From NCBI RefSeq assembly GCF_001870465.1, contig NZ_MDGK01000015.1, positions 558,001 through 622,000 on the forward strand: a stretch of DNA of 64,000 nucleotides, in the 5' to 3' direction. Position numbers and translations under genes: made by a program. This DNA comes from Pseudomonas extremorientalis (GTDB taxonomy: Bacteria; Pseudomonadota; Gammaproteobacteria; Pseudomonadales; Pseudomonadaceae). Shown here piece after piece: positions 17,190 to 25,665 of the stretch. Numbering within the stretch: the stretch's first letter is position 1; each line of letters opens with the position of its first letter. A model generated the notes under the pieces. That model was given only the letters and a program-made list of their open reading frames with translations, was not told the DNA's origin and did no database searches.

Positions 17190-18113
17190 ATGAATCGCAA
17201 TGAACTACGCAAAGCCGACATCAACCTGATGGTGGTGTTCGAAGCGTTGATGCTGGAGCGCAACGTGACGCGGGTGGCGGAGAAGCTGTTTCTCGGCCAG
17301 CCGACCATCAGCTCGGCCCTCAACCGCTTGCGTACCTTGTTCAACGACCCGCTGTTCATCCGCGTCGGCCACCGCATGGAGCCCACCGCGCGGGCCGAGG
17401 AGATCATCCAGCACCTGTCGCCGGCCCTGGATTCGTTGTCATCGGCCTTGAGCCTGACCCACGATTTCGACCCGTCGATCAGCACCATGACCTTTCGCAT
17501 CGGCCTCTCCGATGACGTGGAGTTCGGCCTGTTGCCGCCCTTGCTGCGCGCCTTGCGCCAGGAAGCGCCGCAAGTGGTATTCGTGGTACAGCATGTGGAC
17601 TACTGGCGCATTCCCGACCTGCTGGCCTCCGGCGATATCACCGTCGGCATCACCCAGACCCGTGGCCTGCCGGCGAATGCCAAGCGCAAGCTGCTGCGCC
17701 ATATCCGTCCGCGTATCCTGCGCGCCGATGCGTCTGAAACGCCGCTGACCCTCGATGAATATTGCTCACGGCCCCACGTGCTGGTGTCCCACACCGCCAA
17801 CGTGTCGGGGTTTGCCGATGAGTGGCTGGCGGAGATCGGACGCAAACGCCATGTGGTGCTGTCGGTGCCGCAATACAGCGCGCTGCCGGCCTTGCTCGCC
17901 GGCACTGACCTGATCGCCAGCCTGCCGGACTACACCGCCGAGGCCATGGCAGTGTCGGGCCACCTGTTCTGTGAGCCGTTCCCGTTCGAAACGCCAACCC
18001 TGGATTTGTCGATGGTCTGGCTCAGCCACGTGGACACCGACCCGGCTGAACGCTGGGTACGTTCGCGGCTCGAAGCGTTTATGAGCGACAGAGGGCTGGC
18101 CAGCAAAGCCTGA
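17190..18113 (+). CDS. LysR-family regulator (NodD/NahR-like HTH)
   Basis: 307 residues. The N-terminus NELRKADINLMVVFEALMLE and GQPTISSALNRLR belong to the NahR/LinR/NodD branch, often tied to aromatic catabolism. ATG 17190 follows AAAAGGGCAGG; a TTG 21 bases earlier is less likely. It lies 57 bases after the BKACE operon in the same direction and 55 bases ahead of the CHM isomerase gene, so it may serve either. Confidence 0.85.
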   Translation: MNRNELRKADINLMVVFEALMLERNVTRVAEKLFLGQPTISSALNRLRTLFNDPLFIRVGHRMEPTARAEEIIQHLSPALDSLSSALSLTHDFDPSISTMTFRIGLSDDVEFGLLPPLLRALRQEAPQVVFVVQHVDYWRIPDLLASGDITVGITQTRGLPANAKRKLLRHIRPRILRADASETPLTLDEYCSRPHVLVSHTANVSGFADEWLAEIGRKRHVVLSVPQYSALPALLAGTDLIASLPDYTAEAMAVSGHLFCEPFPFETPTLDLSMVWLSHVDTDPAERWVRSRLEAFMSDRGLASKA

Positions 18114-18168
18114 TGCTTTTATCCGTGGTATATCTAGGAATCTTCCTACCAAAGACTCGGAGCCATCC

Positions 18169-18531
18169 ATGCCACACCTGCACCTGGAATACACCGCCAA
18201 CCTGACGGGCCTTGCTGTCGAGAAGACCCTGTTGCGGCTCAACAACGTGCTGATGGCGTCCGGGCAGTTCGGTTCCGAGTTCGACATCAAAAGTCGTGCG
18301 GTCAAGGTCGAGACGTTCCAGGTGGGCACCTCCCTCGACGCACGCGGGTTTATCGCGGTGAAGCTGTCGCTGCTCAGCGGGCGCCCACCCCAGGTCAAGA
18401 AGCAGCTGTCGGACAGCCTGCTGGCAGCCCTGCAGGACATGGGTGATTGGCCGGAGGGTATCCAGGTTCAACTCAGCGTCCAACTGGTCGACATGGATCG
18501 CGACTGTTACAGCAAAGTCGCCATCGGCTGA
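18169..18531 (+). CDS. 5-carboxymethyl-2-hydroxymuconate delta-isomerase-like protein
   Basis: 120 residues, tautomerase-superfamily trimer. It begins MPHLHLEYTANL: after Met removal Pro1 would be the catalytic base, as in CHM isomerase (HpaF). The QLVDMDRDCYSK ending also matches the family. HpaF works in homoprotocatechuate meta-cleavage, but none of hpaB, C, D, E, G, H or I is in this window. So it is either a detached pathway gene or a related isomerase with another substrate. Start supported by ACTCGGAGCC. Confidence 0.82.
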   Translation: MPHLHLEYTANLTGLAVEKTLLRLNNVLMASGQFGSEFDIKSRAVKVETFQVGTSLDARGFIAVKLSLLSGRPPQVKKQLSDSLLAALQDMGDWPEGIQVQLSVQLVDMDRDCYSKVAIG

Positions 18532-18534
18532 GGT

Positions 18535-19470
18535 TTACAACAAACCCTGATCCGCGCACACCTTCACCACCTGCTCACGAAACCAGGTATTGGCGCTGTC
18601 CTGTTCGCTGGTTTCGTTCCACTGCATCTCCAGGGTGAATCCCGGCAACCCATTGGGCACTTCGCAGTGGCCGAACGTCGTGGCGGGGGCCAGCAACTTT
18701 TGTACGCGACGCGGCAGGGTGACGATGAAGTCGGTGCCGGTGATCATCTTCAACGCTGCGCTGTAGCTGTTGGCGCGGGCGATCACCTGGCGCTTGTGGG
18801 CCTGGCGCGCCAGCCAGCCGTCGATCATGTTGGTGTCGGAGGTCCACGGCGTGGGGAACACGTGGCGCCGTTCGACGAAGGACTGCAGGCTGAACGCCGG
18901 TTCCCGTGGCGCCGAGCGCTTATCGAACACGCACACCAGGTCGTCTTCGAGCAGCATCTGGGTACGCAAGTCCTTGTGGGCGCGGTGGAAGTTGGGGCCG
19001 AAACAGATCACCAGGTCGAGGCGACCTTCGCGCAGGTCGTCGGCGGGGATGTCGGTTTCCAGCTTTTGCACGTTGACGATCACCGGCAGGTCGGCACGGT
19101 CGAAGTGCTTCAACAGGCGTGGCAGGATCAACTGTTCGAAGTATTCCGGCGCGCACACGTTGAAGGTCACGGCCTTCTGGGTCGGGTCGAAGGCCTGGCC
19201 ACCGGCGTGGCACAGGTTGATGCTTTCGAGGATCTTCTGCACATGCCCGTACATGGTGGTGGCCTTGTACGTTGGGCGCATGCCCGCCCGGGTGTTGATG
19301 AACAACTCGTCTTCAAAGCTGGTGCGCAGCTTCTTCAGGCTGTAGCTCACGGTGGACTGGCTGACAAACAGCGTTTCGGACACCTCGGTAACACTGCTCT
19401 GGTCGTAGACGGCGATAAACACCATCAAGTCCTGCATATCGAGCTTTCTGAGCAAGTTACTGTTTAGCAT
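18535..19470 (-). CDS. LysR-family regulator
   Basis: 311 residues. HTH in SSVTEVSETLFVSQSTVSYSLKKL (about 24-47), then linker and effector domain; of the LeuO/NahR-like type that starts LRKLDMQDLMVF. Start taken at ATG 19470 (MLNSNLL); 16 earlier codons are in frame but not family-like. Convergent with the isomerase gene with only 3 bases between stops. The next gene in the same direction upstream is the CynX-type carrier, 138 bases away, a possible target. Confidence 0.83.
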   Translation of the reverse strand: MLNSNLLRKLDMQDLMVFIAVYDQSSVTEVSETLFVSQSTVSYSLKKLRTSFEDELFINTRAGMRPTYKATTMYGHVQKILESINLCHAGGQAFDPTQKAVTFNVCAPEYFEQLILPRLLKHFDRADLPVIVNVQKLETDIPADDLREGRLDLVICFGPNFHRAHKDLRTQMLLEDDLVCVFDKRSAPREPAFSLQSFVERRHVFPTPWTSDTNMIDGWLARQAHKRQVIARANSYSAALKMITGTDFIVTLPRRVQKLLAPATTFGHCEVPNGLPGFTLEMQWNETSEQDSANTWFREQVVKVCADQGLL

Positions 19471-19607
19471 CGGTTTCGTCCGTAAACCCTTTGTACCGAA
19501 CTCAGTACAAGACAGCACAAAAGCTTAACGGAACGAACGTGCCATTAGAAAGCTCTGTAGGGCGTTTCTATGTTTGGCGTGAGACAAATACTGTTTGCAA
19601 TACGACG

Positions 19608-20795
19608 TCAGCGGATATGTCGTGCGTAATGCCTGGGGTTGAAGCGCGTGACGATCAGCAGCATCACCCCGATCACCGCTGTCAGCGACCACCAGGCCCA
19701 TTCGAAGCTGCCCAGTTGATCGCGGATCATCCCGGCGATCAGCGGCGACAGCCCGGCGATCAGGTAGCCGATACCCTGCACAAAGGCGGTGAGACCACCG
19801 GCGCGGCGCGGGTTGTCCAAATGGTCGAGGGACAGGATCAGGCTCATCGGGAACAGGCCGCCAATGCCCAGGCCCAGCAGGCACGGCCACAACAGGCTCA
19901 GGTGGTGCGGGCTGAGAATCAGGCCGCAGAAACCGAGGATGATCAGCACCAGCAGCACCGCCACCACACCGCGTTTATCCTGGCGGCGGTTAGCGATGGC
20001 GGGAGTGACCAGGCCGGACACCACTTCCATGGCCGTCAAGAAGCCCAGCAGCAGGCCGGCATTCTGCTCGCTCCAGCCTTGCTCCACGTAGTACGGCGCG
20101 AGCCACGCCAGTACGCAGGTGTAGGACGCGGTACCCAGGCCGAAAAACACCGCCAGCAACCAGGCCCGGCCATTGCCGAAAAACGACGCCTGTTGAGCTG
20201 TGCCGGCTTGCGGCAACGGTGGCAGTACCGAGCGTTGCGCGTACCAGAACACCAACGCCAGCACTGCCAACACCGCCCAGATTGACAGGCCGATGCGCCA
20301 ACTGCCGGTCTGCACTTGCACGAACGGCGAGAACGACGCCGCCAGTGCTGCGCCGCCCATGATCGCGGTGACGTACACACCCATGAACAGCGCAACATTG
20401 TCACTGAACCGCGACTTGATCAGCGCCGGCATCAACGCCTGGATCATCGCGATCCCCACGCCGGCCGCGATGGCGCTGACGATCAACTCCAGCGCCGAAT
20501 CGAGGAACAACCGCGACAGCGTGGCCACGCCGATCACCAGCAGGGACACCACGATGCTGCGGTGCTCGCCAAAGCGTTTGGCCAGGCCCATGCCGAAGAA
20601 CATCGCCAAGCCCATGGCCATCACCGGCAACATGGTCAGCAACGCGGCGCTGCTGAAACTCAGCGACACATCGCCGCGAATCGATGACAACAACGGGCCG
20701 ACCGCCGCCATCGACGGACGCAGGTTAAGGGCGACCAGCACGACGCTGGTCATCAACCAGAGGGCGGTGGTGGGTTTTGCGTGAACGGTTTCCAT
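19608..20795 (-). CDS. MFS transporter, CynX/NimT family
   Basis: 395 residues, 12 TM. VVLVALNLRPSMAAVGPLL in helix 1 and GLFPMSLILSLDHL with its following loop are diagnostic of the cyanate permease-like CynX/NimT branch. The true cyanate genes lie elsewhere (33 kb), and this gene stands behind the guanidino-acid enzymes, so its cargo is more likely an amino or keto acid. ATG 20795 follows AAGG; a TTG 21 bases upstream is weaker. Confidence 0.83.
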   Translation of the reverse strand: METVHAKPTTALWLMTSVVLVALNLRPSMAAVGPLLSSIRGDVSLSFSSAALLTMLPVMAMGLAMFFGMGLAKRFGEHRSIVVSLLVIGVATLSRLFLDSALELIVSAIAAGVGIAMIQALMPALIKSRFSDNVALFMGVYVTAIMGGAALAASFSPFVQVQTGSWRIGLSIWAVLAVLALVFWYAQRSVLPPLPQAGTAQQASFFGNGRAWLLAVFFGLGTASYTCVLAWLAPYYVEQGWSEQNAGLLLGFLTAMEVVSGLVTPAIANRRQDKRGVVAVLLVLIILGFCGLILSPHHLSLLWPCLLGLGIGGLFPMSLILSLDHLDNPRRAGGLTAFVQGIGYLIAGLSPLIAGMIRDQLGSFEWAWWSLTAVIGVMLLIVTRFNPRHYARHIR

Positions 20796-20894
20796 GGGAG
20801 GCCCTTGAGTGATCAAGGGCGAATCAGGCCATGGGTGGGAGCAGGGGGCAAATGAGAAAGTCGCTAGGTCTATCTAAAAATTGCGCTGGTCAAA

Positions 20895-20924
20895 ATGTGA
20901 GAGGTGGCAAGCCCCCTCCCACAT
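20895..20924. repeat. REP element
   Basis: ATGTGAGAGGTGGC and GCCCCCTCCCACAT form an imperfect palindrome around AA, directly at the 3' end of the aldehyde dehydrogenase gene. Degenerate copy of the window's REP family. Confidence 0.75.
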
Positions 20925-22366
20925 TAGATAGACCGGATCACATGCTTGATCTCCTGGAAAGCCGCCAACCCCCACGGTCCCAGCTCGCGGCCGATGCTGC
21001 TCTGCTTGTAACCGCCCCACGCGGTCTGCGGGAAGATCACTTGCGGCGCGTTGATCCACACCAGCCCGGCCTGCAAGGCATTCGCCACACGCTCGGCGGT
21101 TTCGGCATGGCCGCTGACCACACTCGCCACCAGGCCGAAGTCGCTGTCGTTGGCCAGGGCGATGGCTTCTGCCTCAGAGGTAAAACGCCGGACACAGAGC
21201 ACCGGGCCGAAGATCTCTGCGTTCCACAACGCACTGTCCAGCGGCACGTCGGTGAACACCGTGGGGCGAATGAAAAAGCCCTTGGGCAAGTCCGCCGGGC
21301 GTTCACCGCCGCACAGCAAACGGGCGCCGTCCGCGATTGCGCGCTGGATATGCCCCAGCACTCGCTGATACTGGGTACGGTTGATCAGCGCACCCATTTC
21401 CACGTCATCGGCAAACGGGTCCGCCACGCGAATCGCTTCGGCCCGCGCCTGCACACGCACCAGGAATTCATCGGCGAGCGTGTCAGCCACCAACACGCGA
21501 CTGGTGGCTGAACACATCTGCCCGGCGTTGAAAAAACCGCCACCACAGGCCAGTTCCACCGCCAGGTCCAGGTCGGCATCCGCCATTACCAGCAGCGAAG
21601 ACTTGCCGCCCAGTTCCAGGCTCACGCCCTTGATGGTTTCGGCCGCGCGCTGCATCACCTGCACGCCAACGGCGTTGCTGCCGGTAAAGGAAATCTTCGC
21701 TACTCGACGGTCCGCCGCCAACGGCGCGCCGACATCCAGGCCTGTGCCGCACACCAGGTTGAACACGCCAGCGGGCAAGCCTGCCTCGGCGATAATCCGC
21801 GCCAACTGCAACTCGGCCAACGGCGTGACTTCCGAGGGCTTGAGCACCACGCAGCAACCGGCCGCCAGGGCCGGGGCGAGTTTCCAGGCGGTGGTCACCA
21901 TCGGGAAATTCCACGGCACGATCAGCCCCACCACGCCGCAGGGCTCACGACGCAGGCGTGCGCTGAAGTCATCGCCGGGCAACGCCACCGGCTGGTTCTG
22001 AGCGGCGTCCATTTCTTCGGCCACGCTGGCGTAGTACTCGAACGTGGCGATCACATCGTCCACATCAATTGCGGCTTCAAACAGTGGCTTGCCGTTGTTG
22101 CTCGATTGCAGGTGCATCAGCTGTTCGCGCTGCTCGCTCACGCCCTGGGCGATCTTGCGCAGCAGGGCGGCGCGATCACGGCCGGTGCTGTTCGACCACT
22201 CGCTGAAGGCCGCGCTGGCGGCGTCGACCGCCCGGGTCACCGCCGTCGCATCGCCGACGCTGACCCGGGCCAATACCGCCTCGGTGGCCGGGTTGATCAC
22301 CTCGAGTACGGCTCGGCCGGCTCGCCACGCGCCGCCGATGTAGATCCCGTTCGACACCGCGCTCAT
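20924..22366 (-). CDS. NAD-dependent aldehyde dehydrogenase, aminoaldehyde type (4-guanidinobutyraldehyde DH candidate)
   Basis: 480 residues, full ALDH length. Substrate loop PWNFPM, cofactor loop FTGSNAVG, general base Glu in LELGGKS and nucleophile Cys in FFNAGQMCSATSR, which reads like betaine/aminoaldehyde dehydrogenases. The start ATG overlaps the decarboxylase stop (ATGA), so the two are coupled. The decarboxylase would deliver 4-guanidinobutyraldehyde, and this enzyme would oxidise it to 4-guanidinobutyrate, the role of KauB-type enzymes in the arginine transaminase pathway. The exact substrate is inferred. Confidence 0.82.
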   Translation of the reverse strand: MSAVSNGIYIGGAWRAGRAVLEVINPATEAVLARVSVGDATAVTRAVDAASAAFSEWSNSTGRDRAALLRKIAQGVSEQREQLMHLQSSNNGKPLFEAAIDVDDVIATFEYYASVAEEMDAAQNQPVALPGDDFSARLRREPCGVVGLIVPWNFPMVTTAWKLAPALAAGCCVVLKPSEVTPLAELQLARIIAEAGLPAGVFNLVCGTGLDVGAPLAADRRVAKISFTGSNAVGVQVMQRAAETIKGVSLELGGKSSLLVMADADLDLAVELACGGGFFNAGQMCSATSRVLVADTLADEFLVRVQARAEAIRVADPFADDVEMGALINRTQYQRVLGHIQRAIADGARLLCGGERPADLPKGFFIRPTVFTDVPLDSALWNAEIFGPVLCVRRFTSEAEAIALANDSDFGLVASVVSGHAETAERVANALQAGLVWINAPQVIFPQTAWGGYKQSSIGRELGPWGLAAFQEIKHVIRSI

Positions 22367-23988
22367 ACCGCCACCTCTTTCATCCACAGGCCCTGGTGGA
22401 TTTCGATCAGCGTCGGCCCTTGGCGATCAGCGGCGCTGCGCAGTGCCGTCCGCAGATGCGCGATGCCCTGGATGCTTTCAGCGGCACAGCCCAACGCCTT
22501 GGCTACGCCGATAAAGTCCGGCGTATAGATGTCCACACCCACCGGCTCGATGGCGCGGTTGACCATGTATTTCTTGATCTCTTCATAGCCCTGGTTATTC
22601 CACAGCAGCACGATGATCGGCGTGCGCGCCTCCACGGCGCTGGCCAGTTCCGGCAGGCTGAATTGCAGGCCGCCGTCACCGATCAGGCACACCACCGGTT
22701 GCCCGTCGCCACGCCCCAGCCACGCCCCGATAGCGGCGGGCAGGGCGTAGCCCAGGGTGCCGTAGCCGGTGGACGAGTTGAACCAGCGGCGCGGGTGGTC
22801 GAGGTTCAGGGTCAGGTTGCCGCTGTACACCGGTTGGGTCGAGTCGCCGACCAGCACGGCGTTGGGCAACTCCTCCAGGACGGTGTCGAGGAACCGGGTT
22901 TGTGCGCGGGTGGCGGCGTCCCAGCCGGGGTTCAGTTCGGCCCACAAGCGTGCAACACGCGCCGCGCCCCACGCGCAATTGCGGGGCGGCAAGGGTTTGC
23001 TGTTCAACTCGAGCAGCAGCGCTTCGGCGGCGATTTGTGCATCGGCCACCAAGGCAACCTGCGGCGGATAGTTGCGCACGGTCTGGTCCGGGTCGATGTC
23101 GATTCGCAGCAACGCACCGGGAATCCCGAAGCCGCCGGCGAAGGTGACGTCGTAGTCGGTTTCCGCCAGCTCGGTGCCGATGGCCAACACCACGTCCGCT
23201 TCTGCGACCAAGGCGCGGGTGGCGACCAGGGTCTGGGTCGAGCCGATCAACAGCGGATGGTTGGCAGGCAGCATGCCCTTGGCATTGATCGTCAGGGCCA
23301 CCGGCGCGCCGAGGGCCTCGGCCAGTTGCGTGAGTTCTGCGGCTGCATCGATGGCGCCGCCACCGGCCAGGATCAAAGGCTGCCTGGCGGCTGCGAGCAA
23401 CTGGCTCATCTGCTTGATCGCCGATGGCGCGGCACCGGCGCGCGCCACGCTGACCGGTTGACTGCCCAGCAGTGCGTCGGCCTTTTCTACCAGTACATCC
23501 AACGGGATTTCGATATGCACCGGGCGTGGTCGTCCGGCCTGGAACAACGCAAAGGCACGCGCCAACACGCCGGGCAACTCGGCCGCCGACATCAGCGTAT
23601 GGGAGAATGCCGCCACGCCGGCGATCATCGCGCCCTGGTTCGGCAGCTCATGCAGCTTGCCGCGCCCGCCGCCCAATTGGCTGCGCGACTGTACGCTGGA
23701 GATCACCAGCATCGGGATCGAGTCAGCGTAGGCCTGGCCCATGGCGGTGGTGATATTGGTCATGCCGGGGCCGGTGATGATGAAGCACACGCCGGGCTTG
23801 CCGCTGGTGCGCGCATAACCGTCGGCCATGAAGCCGGCGCCCTGTTCGTGGCGCGGGGTGACGTGACGGATGCTGGAACGGGCCAGGCCGCGATACAACT
23901 CCACGGTATGCACGCCGGGGATGCCAAACACCTGGTCCACGCCATAGCCTTCCAGGAGGTTGACCAATACTTCGCCGCAGGTCGCCAT
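22363..23988 (-). CDS. aruI: ThDP-dependent decarboxylase, 5-guanidino-2-oxopentanoate decarboxylase (AruI-like)
   Basis: 541 residues with the three domains of ThDP decarboxylases. N-terminal Pyr domain: VFGIPGVHTVELYRGLA and the catalytic Glu region TPRHEQGAGFMADGYAR. C-terminal PP domain: GDGGLQFSLPELASAVEARTP-type ThDP/Mg motif ending around WNNQGYEEIK. The N-terminal stretch matches my memory of P. aeruginosa AruI, which decarboxylates 2-ketoarginine. The transaminase gene aruH is not nearby. Benzoylformate decarboxylase or acetolactate synthase are weaker alternatives. Confidence 0.8.
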   Translation of the reverse strand: MATCGEVLVNLLEGYGVDQVFGIPGVHTVELYRGLARSSIRHVTPRHEQGAGFMADGYARTSGKPGVCFIITGPGMTNITTAMGQAYADSIPMLVISSVQSRSQLGGGRGKLHELPNQGAMIAGVAAFSHTLMSAAELPGVLARAFALFQAGRPRPVHIEIPLDVLVEKADALLGSQPVSVARAGAAPSAIKQMSQLLAAARQPLILAGGGAIDAAAELTQLAEALGAPVALTINAKGMLPANHPLLIGSTQTLVATRALVAEADVVLAIGTELAETDYDVTFAGGFGIPGALLRIDIDPDQTVRNYPPQVALVADAQIAAEALLLELNSKPLPPRNCAWGAARVARLWAELNPGWDAATRAQTRFLDTVLEELPNAVLVGDSTQPVYSGNLTLNLDHPRRWFNSSTGYGTLGYALPAAIGAWLGRGDGQPVVCLIGDGGLQFSLPELASAVEARTPIIVLLWNNQGYEEIKKYMVNRAIEPVGVDIYTPDFIGVAKALGCAAESIQGIAHLRTALRSAADRQGPTLIEIHQGLWMKEVAV

Positions 23989-24025
23989 AAACGTCGCTCT
24001 TGTTGTTGAGATAAGGCGTTATTGG

Positions 24026-24039
24026 ACCGGCTGGCCGGT
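24026..24039. promoter_or_regulatory. Candidate operator between aruI-like gene and LysR gene
   Basis: ACCGGC-TG-GCCGGT is a perfect palindrome in the 111-base divergent gap, 37 bases before the decarboxylase ATG on the minus strand. Placement fits control of the operon by the LysR protein. Confidence 0.35.
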
Positions 24040-24099
24040 AGCGGCAACAATCGATAAAAAGTCATACTAGCCATGTCCTCACGTCATGGCTGCGCCCCG

Positions 24100-24972
24100 A
24101 TGAAACGCCTCCCGCCGCTGCCCGCGTTGCACACCTTCTGGGTCACGGCCCAATGCTGCAACTTCACCCGCGCCGCCGAGCAACTGCACATCACCCAGGG
24201 TGCCGTGAGTCGGCAGGTTGCCGGGCTGGAAAGCCACCTGGGCTACGCGCTGTTCCAACGCCAGGCGCGGGGCTTGAGCCTGACCGAGGAGGGCCGCGAA
24301 TGGTCGTTGCGCGCGCAGCAGGTGTTTGGTCTGATCGGCGAGGCGGTGGAGCAGATCGGCAGTCGCCGCCAGGTCCTGCAGCTCAAGGCCTCCACCTGTG
24401 TGATGCGCTGGCTGTTGCCGCGCTTGATGCAGTGGCAGAAGGAGCGTCCGGATGTGCCGGTAGCGCTCACTACCACCGTGGCCTACACCGTGGACTTTCG
24501 CCGCGAGCAATTCGATGCGGCGGTGATCTATGCGCCCATCGCCGAGCAGTCGGCCGAGGCGCGGCATCTGTTCGATGAACAACTCACCCCGGTCTGCACG
24601 CCCGCGCTGCTCGGTGTGCTGCACAGCCCGGCAGACTTGCAGCAACAGGTGCTGCTGCACCCCACGCGGGATGAACGGGACTGGGCGTTGTGGCTGAAAG
24701 CGGCGAAGACGCGACTGAGTAACCTGAGCCAGGGGCATCATTTTGAGACGCTGGATTTGGCGATGACGGTGGCGTCGCAAGGCTCCGGTGTGGCGATAGG
24801 CGACCGCGCGTTGATTGGCGACGATTTGAAGGCCGGGCGGTTGGCGACGCCGTTTGAGCTGCGGGTGCCGACGGGGATGGGCTATTACCTGGTGTATCCA
24901 CCGGGCACCGAGCCTTCGGCGGGGCTTGAGGCGTTGATGAACTGGCTGGTCATCAACGCCAGAATCTCCTGA
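24100..24972 (+). CDS. LysR-family regulator, GcvA type
   Basis: 290 residues. MKRLPPLPALHTFWVTA and the HTH NFTRAAEQLHITQGAVSRQV are the GcvA/AmpR pattern. ATG 24100 gives the family N-terminus; ATG 24073 would add nine residues, and neither has a clear Shine-Dalgarno. Divergent from the decarboxylase/aldehyde dehydrogenase/carrier unit, hence probably its activator, responding to an amino acid or keto acid. Confidence 0.83.
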   Translation: MKRLPPLPALHTFWVTAQCCNFTRAAEQLHITQGAVSRQVAGLESHLGYALFQRQARGLSLTEEGREWSLRAQQVFGLIGEAVEQIGSRRQVLQLKASTCVMRWLLPRLMQWQKERPDVPVALTTTVAYTVDFRREQFDAAVIYAPIAEQSAEARHLFDEQLTPVCTPALLGVLHSPADLQQQVLLHPTRDERDWALWLKAAKTRLSNLSQGHHFETLDLAMTVASQGSGVAIGDRALIGDDLKAGRLATPFELRVPTGMGYYLVYPPGTEPSAGLEALMNWLVINARIS

Positions 24973-24986
24973 CGCTCACATTTCAA

Positions 24987-25015
24987 ATGTGGGAGGGGGC
25001 AAGCCCCTCCCACAT
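24987..25015. repeat. REP element
   Basis: ATGTGGGAGGGGGC, AA, GCCCCTCCCACAT: near-perfect palindrome between the converging ends of the LysR gene and the reductase gene, where it could stop transcription from both sides. Confidence 0.85.
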
Positions 25016-25016
25016 G

Positions 25017-25631
25017 TCAGTAGCCGACGGTGAAACGCTGACGCGAGTGCTTCGGCGATTCGACTTCGTCGATCAAGGCGATGGCGTAGTCGGCAAAGCT
25101 GATCCAGCTGCGACCTTCACTGCTCACCAGCAGATCGTCCTGGCCCACGCGGAATTGACCGGTGCGCTCGGTCTCGACGAACTCCGCCGAAGGCGACAGG
25201 AACGTCCAGTCCAGTTCCTTTTCCTGACGCAGCGTGTCGAGAAACGCGGCACCTGCACTGGCTTCGGCTTTGTACTCAGCCGGGAAACCTGCGCTGTCGA
25301 TCACCCGACCGCCACCCGGCAACAACAGCGAACCGGCACCGCCCACCACCAGCAGGCGTTTCACCCCGGCTTTCTTTACCGGCCCGATCACGGCGCTGGC
25401 CGGTAGGGTGGCGAAGTGCGCGGCGCTGATCACCACGTCACTGCCGCTGATGGCCTGTTGCAGGGCCTCTGCGTCCAGGGCATCAACCTGCTTGACGGTG
25501 ACGCCAGGGCGCGCCGCCAGTGTGTCGGTGTTACGTGCAATGGCCACAACGCTATGCCCGCGACGCAGGGCTTCTTCCAGCAGTTGGCTACCGGCACGGC
25601 CGGTGGCCCCAATGATTGCGATCTTGCTCAT
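25017..25631 (-). CDS. NAD(P)-binding reductase, atypical SDR (YwnB/NmrA-like)
   Basis: 204 residues, one Rossmann domain with the dinucleotide loop IIGATGRAGSQLLEEA at the N-terminus, AIARN after beta-2, and SAAHF after beta-4. No Tyr-x-x-x-Lys catalytic pair, as usual for this atypical group of NADPH-dependent or sensor-like flavin-reductase homologues. The REP element touches the stop. Located 34 bases behind the metallo-hydrolase-like gene in the same direction, likely co-transcribed. Confidence 0.82.
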   Translation of the reverse strand: MSKIAIIGATGRAGSQLLEEALRRGHSVVAIARNTDTLAARPGVTVKQVDALDAEALQQAISGSDVVISAAHFATLPASAVIGPVKKAGVKRLLVVGGAGSLLLPGGGRVIDSAGFPAEYKAEASAGAAFLDTLRQEKELDWTFLSPSAEFVETERTGQFRVGQDDLLVSSEGRSWISFADYAIALIDEVESPKHSRQRFTVGY

Positions 25632-25665
25632 GACGTTCTCCAGTACGGTTAAGGTTTGAAACGGT

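Noticed and set aside
19608..20795. Cyanate permease function for the CynX-family carrier
   Set aside because: It is 12 kb from cynTS and downstream of guanidino-acid enzymes; the CynX/NimT family transports several unrelated compounds.
22363..23988. Reading the ThDP enzyme as benzoylformate decarboxylase of a mandelate cluster
   Set aside because: The aldehyde dehydrogenase neighbour would fit, but the N-terminal sequence and TPRHEQGAGFMADGYAR region point to the AruI group and no mandelate dehydrogenase is near.
22396..24009. Plus-strand open frame of 537 codons
   Set aside because: Antisense of the ThDP decarboxylase; no recognisable domains of its own.
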